From positions 1 through 11,515 of the forward strand of contig JAQUTB010000029.1 of the NCBI GenBank assembly GCA_028709985.1: DNA of 11,515 nucleotides, written 5' to 3'. Both the position numbers and the translations under genes were made by a program. The notes under the pieces were generated by a model that searched no databases, was not told the origin of the DNA, and saw nothing but the letters and a program-made list of their open reading frames with translations. This DNA comes from Dethiosulfovibrio sp. (GTDB lineage: Bacteria; Synergistota; Synergistia; Synergistales; Dethiosulfovibrionaceae). The number at the start of each line of letters is the position of its first letter. Within the stretch, counting starts at the first letter, position 1. Shown piece by piece: positions 1-5,899 of this stretch.

Positions 1-1
1 G

Positions 2-1687
2 GACAACGGCAGAGGCATTCCGGTTGACCCCCACCCATCCAACGGCAGGCCAGCCTGTGAGGTGGTCCTCACCGTCCTCCACGCCGGTGGTAAGTTCAAC
101 AACGACAGCTACAAGGTATCAGGAGGCCTTCACGGCGTTGGGGTATCGGTCGTCAACGCCCTGTCCACCTGGCTCGAGCTGGACATATGCAGGGACGGCA
201 GGGCCTGGGCTCAGAGGTTCGAGAGAGGCGTTCCCGTCACCGACCTCGAGGGAGGATACGACACCCATAAGAGAGGGACTACCGTCCACTTCATGCCCGA
301 CGACGAGATCTTCGAGGAGGTTACCTTCTCCTCGGAGGTGTTGAGCAGTCGATTCAGGGAGATGGCCTTCTTAAACCCGGGGCTCAAGATAATCCTCAAG
401 GACGACAGGGAGGAAAAGGAGTGGACCTTCCTCTACGAGGGAGGACTTTGCTCCTTCGTGGAGTACCTCAACAGGGATAAAACATCCCTGTTTCCCAAGC
501 CTGTGGTGATATCCGGGGAGAAAGACTCCATCTCCGTGGACATGGGGTTACAGTACAACGACGGATACCACGAGAGGTTGTTTTCCTTCGCAAACCTCAT
601 AAATACCATAGAGGGGGGGACCCACGTCATAGGCCTCCGGTCTGCCCTAACCAGGGCGGTCAACGAGAGCGCCAGACGTAACAAGGTCCTGAAGGAAAAG
701 GACGCTAACCTGACCGGCGAGGACCTGAAAGAGGGCCTGACCTGCGTAATATCCATAAAGCTGGGCAACCCCCAGTTCGAGGGACAGACCAAGACCAAGC
801 TGGGCAACAGCGAGGTCAAGGGCATAGTTGACTCGGTGGTCTACGAGGGACTGTTGGCTGCACTGGACGACGATCCTGCGGTACTGAAGCCAGTGGTGGA
901 GAAGGCCATAAAGGCCAGACAGGCCAGAGAGGCGGCCAAAAAGGCAAGAGAGTTGGTCAGGAAGACCGCCATGACCGGCCTGAACCTCCCGGGGAAATTG
1001 GCGGACTGCTCCGGCAAGGAGCCTGAGCACTGCGAGATATATATCGTCGAGGGAGACAGCGCAGGGGGCAGCGCAAAACAGGGAAGAGACCGAAGCTTCC
1101 AGGCCATACTGCCACTCAGGGGCAAGATACTGAACGTGGAGAAGGCAAGGCTGGACAGGATCCTAAGCAGCAACGAGATAAGGACCATAATCCAGGCCCT
1201 TGGATGCGGAATCGGAGAGGATTTCGACGCTTCCAAGCTCCGCTATCACAAGATAATCATAATGACCGACGCCGACGTCGACGGAGCCCACATCAGCACC
1301 TTGCTCCTTACCTTCTTCTACCGCTATATGAAGGAGCTGGTCGAGGGGGGATACGTCTACTTGGCTCAGCCGCCCCTCTATCGGGTGCAGATAGGCAAAC
1401 ACGCCGAATACCTTTTCAGCGACAAGTCCCTCCGATCCTTCATGGACAGCCATCAGGACACGGGCAAGAAGATAGGGGTCCAAAGGTACAAGGGACTGGG
1501 AGAGATGAACCCAGAACAGCTGTGGGAGACCACTATGGACCCCTCAAACAGGGTCATGAAGAGGATAGAGGCCAACGACGGCTTGGCAGCGGACGAGTAT
1601 TTCAACATCCTCATGGGGGATAAAGTCGAACCAAGGCGGGACTTCATCCAGTCCCACGCCCACGAGGTCCAAAACCTGGACGTCTGA
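2..1687 (+). CDS. gyrB: DNA gyrase subunit B (GyrB), 5' end missing
   Basis: ATPase subunit of DNA gyrase, the type II topoisomerase that introduces negative supercoils together with GyrA in the cytoplasm. The frame is open from base 2, so the start lies outside the window; 561 residues are present. The first residues (DNGRGIP) match the adenine-binding Asp motif around Asp73 of E. coli GyrB, so roughly 70 residues are missing. Visible in order, numbering from base 2: the ATP-lid glycine motif SGGLHGVGVSVVNALS (residues 40-55), the transducer region, the TOPRIM motif EGDSAGGSAKQGRDR (from residue 350), the metal-binding DADVDG (Asp423, Asp425, Asp427), the QRYKGLGEMNPEQLW block and the GyrB-typical end RRDFIQSHAHEVQNLDV. 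It is the short form without the extra domain seen in E. coli. GyrB is preferred over ParE because of the C-terminal sequence and the overall motif wording. The gene ends 131 bases before the TRAP unit, beyond a strong hairpin. Confidence 0.97.
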   Translation, partial: DNGRGIPVDPHPSNGRPACEVVLTVLHAGGKFNNDSYKVSGGLHGVGVSVVNALSTWLELDICRDGRAWAQRFERGVPVTDLEGGYDTHKRGTTVHFMPDDEIFEEVTFSSEVLSSRFREMAFLNPGLKIILKDDREEKEWTFLYEGGLCSFVEYLNRDKTSLFPKPVVISGEKDSISVDMGLQYNDGYHERLFSFANLINTIEGGTHVIGLRSALTRAVNESARRNKVLKEKDANLTGEDLKEGLTCVISIKLGNPQFEGQTKTKLGNSEVKGIVDSVVYEGLLAALDDDPAVLKPVVEKAIKARQAREAAKKARELVRKTAMTGLNLPGKLADCSGKEPEHCEIYIVEGDSAGGSAKQGRDRSFQAILPLRGKILNVEKARLDRILSSNEIRTIIQALGCGIGEDFDASKLRYHKIIIMTDADVDGAHISTLLLTFFYRYMKELVEGGYVYLAQPPLYRVQIGKHAEYLFSDKSLRSFMDSHQDTGKKIGVQRYKGLGEMNPEQLWETTMDPSNRVMKRIEANDGLAADEYFNILMGDKVEPRRDFIQSHAHEVQNLDV

Positions 1688-1701
1688 TCCTAAAAAAACC
1701 G

Positions 1702-1734
1702 AGAGGGAGCGCACTTTTTAAGTGCGCTCCCTCT
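1702..1734 (+). terminator. Strong hairpin after gyrB, probable terminator
   Basis: A perfect 15-bp stem (1702-1716 with 1720-1734) closes a 3-base loop, 14 bases after the gyrB stop codon. Seven A residues (1692-1698) precede it, so read on the minus strand it has a classical U-tract. On the plus strand the tail is only GCTATT. The stability and position make it the likely 3' end of gyrB mRNA, but the poor U-tract on the coding strand is unusual. Confidence 0.75.
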
Positions 1735-1766
1735 GCTATTGCAAAAACACCTCCTACTATTTAGAA

Positions 1767-1797
1767 TTGAGAGCACAGGGATTCGCCCTGATACATT
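1767..1797 (+). promoter_or_regulatory. Possible promoter with an inverted repeat, upstream of the TRAP unit
   Basis: TTGAGA (1767-1772) could serve as a -35 box, with GATACA (1790-1795, 17-base spacing) or TACATT (1792-1797, 19-base spacing) as a -10. Both -10 candidates are weak matches. The spacer contains the inverted repeat CAGGG-ATTCG-CCCTG (1776-1790), which could be an operator half-site pair or a small hairpin. The hairpin upstream implies that the TRAP genes need their own promoter in this 131-base gap. Confidence 0.3.
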
Positions 1798-1818
1798 ACT
1801 GAAAGGAAGTGTTCTGCC

Positions 1819-2862
1819 GTGAAAGTCTTCAACCGTAAGTCCAGAATCCTGCTTCTGTCGTTGCTGATCATCGGTATCGTCGCCACAGCGTCCTGTGCGG
1901 TAACGGTCAAGATGTCCTACAACGGGCCTCCAAAAGCTGAGGACAACGCCGTCCACGCCTTCGCCGAGAACTTCAAAAAGCTGGTCGAGGAGAGGACCGA
2001 GGGACGGGTCACCTTCGAGCTGTTCCCCGACAGCCAGCTGGGGACCGAGGAGGAGAGGATGGAGCTACTGATGAAGACCGGGCTCAATCAGCCAATGGCA
2101 AACATAGCTTCCTTCGCCGGAGTGGCCCCGGTGTTCCCGGAGATATACGCCTCGTCCATACCGTTTATGTTCAATTCCTATAAGGCGGCCCATATATTCT
2201 TCGACAAGAGCCAGTACTGGAAAAAGGCCCAGGAGGAGTTCCGCAACAGGACCGGCGCGGTGCTGTTGGAGGCGGTGGAGGAAGGTGGATTTTTGGCCTT
2301 CACGAACTCCGAGAGAGCCATACATGGCCCGGACGACTTCAAGGGGCTCAAGTTCAGGGGTATGGACGAGGGACAGCTCGCCATATACAAGGCCTTCGGA
2401 GCCAGCGGGACCCCCATCCCATGGACGGAGCTCTACATGGCCCTTAAGACAGGGGTCGTGGACGGTCAGATGAACCCGGCGATGTATATAATAATAGGCA
2501 GCCTATTCGAGGTCCAAAAACACATGACCCTGGCCAACATACAGTACTCCGACCAGTTTTTGGTCATGAACGGCGACCTGTTCGACTCCCTCTCCGAAGA
2601 GGACCGTAAGGTAGTGGTCGAGGCCGCCAAGGAGGCCAACCGCATCAGCCGCACAGAGGTGGAGGCGGCGGATTCCAAGCAGGTGGAGTACCTGAGGGAG
2701 AAGGGCATGGAGGTGTACGCTCCTAACGAGAACGAGATGGATCAGTTCAGGGAAAAGGGACAGCCCGAGTATATAAAATGGCTCAAGACAAAAGTGAGCC
2801 AGGAGTGGCTGGACCTGGCGGTACAGTGCGCCGACAGGGCCAACGAGGCGACAAAGGATTAA
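1819..2862 (+). CDS. dctP: TRAP transporter solute-binding protein, DctP family
   Basis: Extracytoplasmic receptor of a TRAP transporter: it captures a carboxylate-bearing solute and delivers it to the DctQM membrane complex. It has 347 residues, typical for the family. The start is GTG, chosen because AAAGGAAG (1802-1809) is a good ribosome binding site nine bases upstream. The N-terminus has Lys/Arg residues followed by a hydrophobic stretch (about 10-24) and TASCAVTV. Cleavage after Ala27 would give the usual DctP mature start, while TASC is also a weak lipobox with Cys26. Family features are PDDFKGLKFRG with the conserved substrate-carboxylate Arg180, PIPWTELYMALKTGVVDGQMNP (199-220, read in two parts: PIPWTELYMA and LKTGVVDGQMNP), and DSQLGTEEER (71-80). 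The substrate cannot be read from the sequence; retention of Arg180 indicates a compound with a free carboxylate. It is the first gene of a TRAP-dipeptidase unit. Confidence 0.93.
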   Translation: MKVFNRKSRILLLSLLIIGIVATASCAVTVKMSYNGPPKAEDNAVHAFAENFKKLVEERTEGRVTFELFPDSQLGTEEERMELLMKTGLNQPMANIASFAGVAPVFPEIYASSIPFMFNSYKAAHIFFDKSQYWKKAQEEFRNRTGAVLLEAVEEGGFLAFTNSERAIHGPDDFKGLKFRGMDEGQLAIYKAFGASGTPIPWTELYMALKTGVVDGQMNPAMYIIIGSLFEVQKHMTLANIQYSDQFLVMNGDLFDSLSEEDRKVVVEAAKEANRISRTEVEAADSKQVEYLREKGMEVYAPNENEMDQFREKGQPEYIKWLKTKVSQEWLDLAVQCADRANEATKD

Positions 2863-2869
2863 TCCATTG
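2853..2869 (+). promoter_or_regulatory. Ribosome binding site that sets a TTG start for dctQ
   Basis: AAAGGA (2853-2858), inside the last codons of dctP, lies eight bases before TTG at 2867. The first ATG in frame (2888) has no purine-rich site in front of it, so TTG is preferred. The layout suggests translational coupling with dctP. Confidence 0.6.
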
Positions 2870-3343
2870 GGCAGACTAGCGATCGCCATGGAGAGGCTCA
2901 GCGCTCTGGTGGCGGGCTTTCTCCTGCTGGTCAACGTGGGAGACATAGTGCTCGGCATACTCTTCCGTTACGTCATGAAAAGCTCGATCATATGGACCGA
3001 GGAGGTCGCTCGATACTCTCTGGTCTGGCTTGTGATGCTTGGGGCCGCTGGAGCTCAGGCTAAAGGCGACCATATGTCCATAGACTTTCTCACACCACGT
3101 TTTCCAAGGTGGCTAAAAAAGGTGTCCTATGTGGTCAGAATAGGGGTACAGGCGGTCGTGCTGGTCCTGCTCATCTGGCTAGGCAGCAAAAACGTCGCAG
3201 GAACCTGGACCATGAAGACGATGGCTCTCGGCATCCCCAAGGCAATCCCCCTCATGGCGGTCCCTATCGGCATGTCCATGTTGTTGGTGCAGCTCCTCCT
3301 TCAGGAGCTGCACCGCCGCTCCGACGGAGGTGATAAGCCATGA
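2867..3343 (+). CDS. dctQ: TRAP transporter small membrane subunit, DctQ family
   Basis: Small integral-membrane subunit that pairs with DctM in a TRAP transporter, a secondary importer usually driven by Na+. At 158 residues it has the normal family length. Four hydrophobic segments are visible at about residues 13-34, 50-65, 88-106 and 125-145. The family signature is present as IIWTEEVARYSLVWLVMLGA (41-60), followed by AGAQAKGDHMSIDFL; this conserved Glu/Trp/Gly...His pattern is characteristic of DctQ. Start TTG 2867 is set by the upstream AAAGGA; an ATG at residue 8 would give a protein only seven residues shorter. Four bases separate it from the dctP stop, and its last codons overlap the dctM start (ATGA, 3340-3343), so all three TRAP parts are almost certainly co-translated. 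Confidence 0.9.
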   Translation: MGRLAIAMERLSALVAGFLLLVNVGDIVLGILFRYVMKSSIIWTEEVARYSLVWLVMLGAAGAQAKGDHMSIDFLTPRFPRWLKKVSYVVRIGVQAVVLVLLIWLGSKNVAGTWTMKTMALGIPKAIPLMAVPIGMSMLLVQLLLQELHRRSDGGDKP

Positions 3344-4632
3344 CCGGATTACTTATCCTGGGAGGTTTCTTCGTCCAGATGGCGCTGGGAGTGCCGCTCT
3401 ACGCCTCGCTGCTCTTCACGGGATTTCTGGGAATATTGAGCACGGGAAATCTGACCCTACTCAGGGCCATTCCGCAGCAGTTCTTCGGGGGAATGGACGT
3501 GTTCTCCCTGATGGCAATTCCCTTCTTCATCCTGGCAGGGAGCCTCATGAACCGCTCGGGGCTGACCGACCGACTGATCGACTTCAGCCGCCTCCTGGTG
3601 GGATCGGTCAGAGGAGGTCTGGGCTACGTCAACGTGGTCGGAGGGATAATATTGGCGGGGGTAAACGGCTCAGCGGCGGCGGACGCCTCGGCCTTAGGTT
3701 CAATTCTGATACCTGCCATGGAGAAAGAGGGGTTCCCAAGGGCCTACGCCGCCGGTCTGACCGCCGGGAGCTCGCTGATAGGCCCTATCATACCGCCAAG
3801 CATATTCATGATAATCTACGCCGCCATGACCAACACGTCCATAGGGGGGCTGTTCGCCGCCGGAGTGGTCCCGGGGTTGGTCCTGGGGCTGGCCTTTATG
3901 GCCATGAACTGGTTCTTCTCCAGGCGATACAACGTCCCTATGACCGACACCGCGGCGGTAAGGGCCAGGGCTAAGGTCATACTGAGGCGGTCGGTGGCGG
4001 CCTTAGTCGCCCCCTTCATAATAGTCGGAGGGATAGTGACCGGGGTGGTGACCCCTACCGAGTCAGGAGCCCTGGCGGTGGTCTACTGTCTGTTGGCGGG
4101 TATAACTATAACCAGGGAGCTGACCTGGTCGGGCCTTACGGATTCTATCTACGAGACAGTCCGGCTCACCAGCGCGATATTCATGATAATGGGAGCCGCT
4201 ACGGTGGTAGGGTGGTTCCTGAAATGGGAGAGGGTAACCCAGAAATTCGCCTCGGTCATAATAGGCATGGGGCTGCTGGAACACCCCTGGCTGCTGATGA
4301 TAGTGCTCAGCTCCATAATCTTCGTCATAGGGATGTTCATGGAGGAGGTGGCGGTGCTTACTTTGTTGACGCCCATTTTCGCCCCTCTGGCGGTTAAAGC
4401 GGGAATAGACCCCTTCCACTTCGGCATAGTGATGACCCTGAACGTTACCATAGCCCTGATAACCCCTCCTGTAGGGGCATGCAACTATATAGTGGCTGCG
4501 GTGGGGAAAGTTCCGCTAGGAGACCTGTTCAGGGAGATATGGCCCTTTATAGCGGTGGCCATGACGGTGCTGCTGGCCATAATATCCTTCCCGGCGATAA
4601 CGGTCACTCTGCCCAAAATACTGGGGCTTTAA
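3340..4632 (+). CDS. dctM: TRAP transporter large permease, DctM family
   Basis: Large membrane subunit that forms the transport path of the TRAP system. It has 430 residues, the usual length, and is very hydrophobic throughout, with roughly a dozen membrane segments or re-entrant hairpins. Family blocks: the N-terminal GVPLYASLLFTGFLG, MAIPFFILAGSLMNRSGLTD (58-77), the hallmark VNGSAAADASALGSILIPAM (108-127), SSLIGPIIPPSIFMIIYA (144-161), TPTESGALAVVY (238-249) and the C-terminal NVTIALITPPVGACNYIVA (368-386). The start ATG overlaps the dctQ stop and is preceded by a strong GGAGGTGAT (3326-3334). The ends and length look complete, with no frameshift. The dipeptidase gene follows after 16 bases, so the metabolic role of the transporter is probably linked to that enzyme. 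Confidence 0.95.
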   Translation: MTGLLILGGFFVQMALGVPLYASLLFTGFLGILSTGNLTLLRAIPQQFFGGMDVFSLMAIPFFILAGSLMNRSGLTDRLIDFSRLLVGSVRGGLGYVNVVGGIILAGVNGSAAADASALGSILIPAMEKEGFPRAYAAGLTAGSSLIGPIIPPSIFMIIYAAMTNTSIGGLFAAGVVPGLVLGLAFMAMNWFFSRRYNVPMTDTAAVRARAKVILRRSVAALVAPFIIVGGIVTGVVTPTESGALAVVYCLLAGITITRELTWSGLTDSIYETVRLTSAIFMIMGAATVVGWFLKWERVTQKFASVIIGMGLLEHPWLLMIVLSSIIFVIGMFMEEVAVLTLLTPIFAPLAVKAGIDPFHFGIVMTLNVTIALITPPVGACNYIVAAVGKVPLGDLFREIWPFIAVAMTVLLAIISFPAITVTLPKILGL

Positions 4633-4648
4633 GGACAGGAGTGAAAAA

Positions 4649-5314
4649 ATGACGAACAAGATACCGCCTCTGATAGAGAGCGGAGAGCCGCTGGTGTCCG
4701 CCAGCCTATATCCTGAGAGGATACTGTCCAGACCCCAGTATTTCATCCAAGGGCTAAAGGGCAGCGTTCCGGAGTCCTTCCTTCGAATGGGGGTATATGA
4801 ACGGCTGGTAAAGGCGGCGGATCGACTTCCCAAGGGATGGAGGTTCGTCCTGTTAGACTGCTGGAGGTCCCCAGAGCTACAGGGAGAGCTCTTCAGGACC
4901 ATCAGTGGCGAGATATCCAGGGAGCACCCGGACCTTCCGCCGGAAGAGGTGGAGCGGAGGGCAAGGATATTCGTGGCCTATCCTTCCGTGGAACCGGACA
5001 GAGTATCGGGCCACTGCACCGGAGGATCGGTTGACCTGACACTGGCGGACGAAAAAGGACGGGCCCTCCCCATGGGATCGGGCTTTGACGAGACCTCCGA
5101 GAGGTCCTACACCGACCACTACGACGGGCTATCGGAGGGAGAGGAGATACGGTACAACAGGGGGCTGCTGGTGGACCTCATGGAGAGTGAGGGATTCTCC
5201 AACTACCCTAAAGAGTGGTGGCACTTCGACTACGGCAACAGAAACTGGGCCATCAGGACAGGTCAGGAGCACTGCATATACGGCTTTATCCGTCCTGAGA
5301 TGAGATGGCGCTGA
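4649..5314 (+). CDS. VanX/DdpX-type D-alanyl-D-alanine dipeptidase (peptidase family M15D)
   Basis: Zinc dipeptidase expected to hydrolyse D-Ala-D-Ala to two D-Ala. It has 221 residues, against about 190-200 for DdpX and VanX. All catalytic features are visible: DCWRSPE with the transition-state Arg73, the zinc motif SGHCTGGSVD (Ser120, His122, Asp129) and EWWHFDYGN (catalytic Glu189, zinc ligand His192). The spacings between them equal those of VanX (Arg71, His116, Asp123, Glu181, His184). MGSGFDETSERSYTDHY (142-158) also fits the family. There is no signal peptide, so it should act in the cytoplasm. CAGGAG (4636-4641) precedes the ATG. It closes the TRAP unit, 16 bases after dctM, and ends just before a terminator. 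No vanH or vanA/B ligase or two-component genes are nearby, so a role in nutrient use or wall recycling is more likely than glycopeptide resistance. Its true dipeptide preference is not determined by the sequence. Confidence 0.88.
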   Translation: MTNKIPPLIESGEPLVSASLYPERILSRPQYFIQGLKGSVPESFLRMGVYERLVKAADRLPKGWRFVLLDCWRSPELQGELFRTISGEISREHPDLPPEEVERRARIFVAYPSVEPDRVSGHCTGGSVDLTLADEKGRALPMGSGFDETSERSYTDHYDGLSEGEEIRYNRGLLVDLMESEGFSNYPKEWWHFDYGNRNWAIRTGQEHCIYGFIRPEMRWR

Positions 5315-5324
5315 GCAAGTCGAC

Positions 5325-5374
5325 AAAAAAACGGTAGCTCCACCTTGTGATGAGGTGGCGCTACCGTTTTTTTT
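5325..5374. terminator. Bidirectional rho-independent terminator between the dipeptidase gene and cheY
   Basis: ACGGTAGC (5331-5338) pairs with GCTACCGT (5360-5367). After one T-C mismatch the stem continues CCACCT (5340-5345) with AGGTGG (5353-5358). The loop is about GTGAT. The stem is flanked by A7 on the left and T8 on the right (5367-5374), so each strand gets a proper U-tract. The plus-strand T-run ends inside the cheY stop codon (5373-5375), which makes it a shared terminator for two convergent genes. Confidence 0.93.
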
Positions 5375-5735
5375 ACCCCTTGAGAACCCTCTCCAGAGCA
5401 CCCCATACCGCGTCCTCTTTGAAGGGTTTGACGATAAAATCCTTGGCACCCGCCTTAACCGCCTCTATGACCATTTCCTTCTGGCCCATAGCGCTCACCA
5501 TAACTATCTTGGCAGCAGGGTCCTTGGCCATGATCCCCTTGACCGCCTCGATACCGTTCATATGAGGCATGGTTATGTCCATCGTAACGACATCGGGCCT
5601 GTTCTTCTCGTAGGTCTCCACCGCTGTTTTTCCGTTATCCGCCTCGGCGACGACCTCGTGTCCCATTTTGGTTAACATGTTCGACAACATCATCCTCATG
5701 AACGCGGCGTCGTCTACAACCATTATCTTGGCCAC
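5373..5735 (-). CDS. cheY: Stand-alone CheY-type response regulator receiver protein
   Basis: Single-domain phosphorelay protein. CheY proteins are phosphorylated by CheA and bind the flagellar switch, though orphan copies can serve other pathways. The 120 residues form one receiver domain with no output domain. Key residues are the acidic pair Asp8-Asp9, phospho-acceptor Asp53 in TMDITMPHMNG, the switch Ser81 in VSAMGQKEM and Lys103-Pro104 in DFIVKPF. The wording (DDAAFMRMML, AIKAGAKDFIVKPF-like end) closely resembles Thermotoga CheY. GTG at 5735 is chosen because AAGGAGG lies six bases upstream and the predicted transcript starts near 5766; a GTG at 5768 in the same frame would lie above the transcript. 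No kinase, receptor or other chemotaxis gene is in the window. It is transcribed away from yjiL from a shared intergenic region and ends in the terminator it shares with the dipeptidase gene. Confidence 0.93.
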   Translation of the reverse strand: MAKIMVVDDAAFMRMMLSNMLTKMGHEVVAEADNGKTAVETYEKNRPDVVTMDITMPHMNGIEAVKGIMAKDPAAKIVMVSAMGQKEMVIEAVKAGAKDFIVKPFKEDAVWGALERVLKG

Positions 5736-5741
5736 GCTATT

Positions 5742-5748
5742 CCTCCTT
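5742..5748 (-). promoter_or_regulatory. Shine-Dalgarno site that fixes the GTG start of cheY
   Basis: The reverse strand reads AAGGAGG, with a six-base spacer before GTG (5735-5733). This near-perfect site makes the 120-residue protein, the standard CheY size, the correct reading. Confidence 0.85.
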
Positions 5749-5772
5749 CCCAACTCTCCAGTTTGCACCTAC

Positions 5773-5801
5773 AGTATATCAGGCTATTCTTTCTAAGTCA
5801 T
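5773..5801 (-). promoter_or_regulatory. Extended -10 promoter of cheY
   Basis: On the minus strand, TGATATACT contains -10 TATACT (5773-5778) with an extended TGn element. ATGACT (5796-5801) is a fair -35 at exactly 17 bases. Transcription would start near 5766, leaving a leader of about 30 bases with the Shine-Dalgarno site. Confidence 0.7.
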
Positions 5802-5802
5802 G

Positions 5803-5810
5803 AACCGGTT
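5803..5810. promoter_or_regulatory. Palindrome AACCGGTT between back-to-back promoters
   Basis: A perfect 8-bp palindrome occupies the space between the -35 box of cheY (5796-5801) and that of the activator gene (5809-5814), overlapping the latter by two bases. The position would suit a regulator controlling both directions, but 8 bp is short and could be chance. Confidence 0.3.
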
Positions 5811-5837
5811 GACCCTCATAATTCGGGAGTCTATACT
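5809..5837 (+). promoter_or_regulatory. Sigma70-type promoter of the activator/double-cubane unit
   Basis: TTGACC (5809-5814) and TATACT (5832-5837) are separated by exactly 17 bases; each box matches the consensus at five of six positions. Transcription would start near 5844, giving a 5' leader of about 56 bases before the ATG at 5900. No other comparably good promoter is seen further down this unit. Confidence 0.78.
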
Positions 5838-5899
5838 ATCCATCTGAAACATCGACATAAAAAACAAATCAAGACTATTCCTTTGAGGAGTGTTTTTGC

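Noticed and set aside
433..825. Long minus-strand open frames across gyrB
   Set aside because: They are complementary to conserved GyrB sequence, lack ribosome binding sites of note, and their translations show no family resemblance.
2..1687. ParE instead of GyrB
   Set aside because: The C-terminal block and the motif wording match GyrB. No parC or gyrA neighbour is visible to decide by context, but sequence alone favours GyrB strongly.
3330..3974. A 214-codon open frame overlapping dctM
   Set aside because: It is rich in Arg and Gly with no recognisable domain, and dctM in the other frame has full family motifs and a better-placed start.
5736..5768. An 11-residue longer N-terminus for CheY starting at GTG 5768
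   Set aside because: The added residues are not part of the receiver fold, the start would lie above the predicted transcript start near 5766, and the strong AAGGAGG points to GTG 5735.
5737..5887. Repeated CTATTC words in the cheY-yjiL intergenic region (about 5737, 5784, 5875)
   Set aside because: The copies diverge beyond six bases and are irregularly spaced, so I do not treat them as operator sites.
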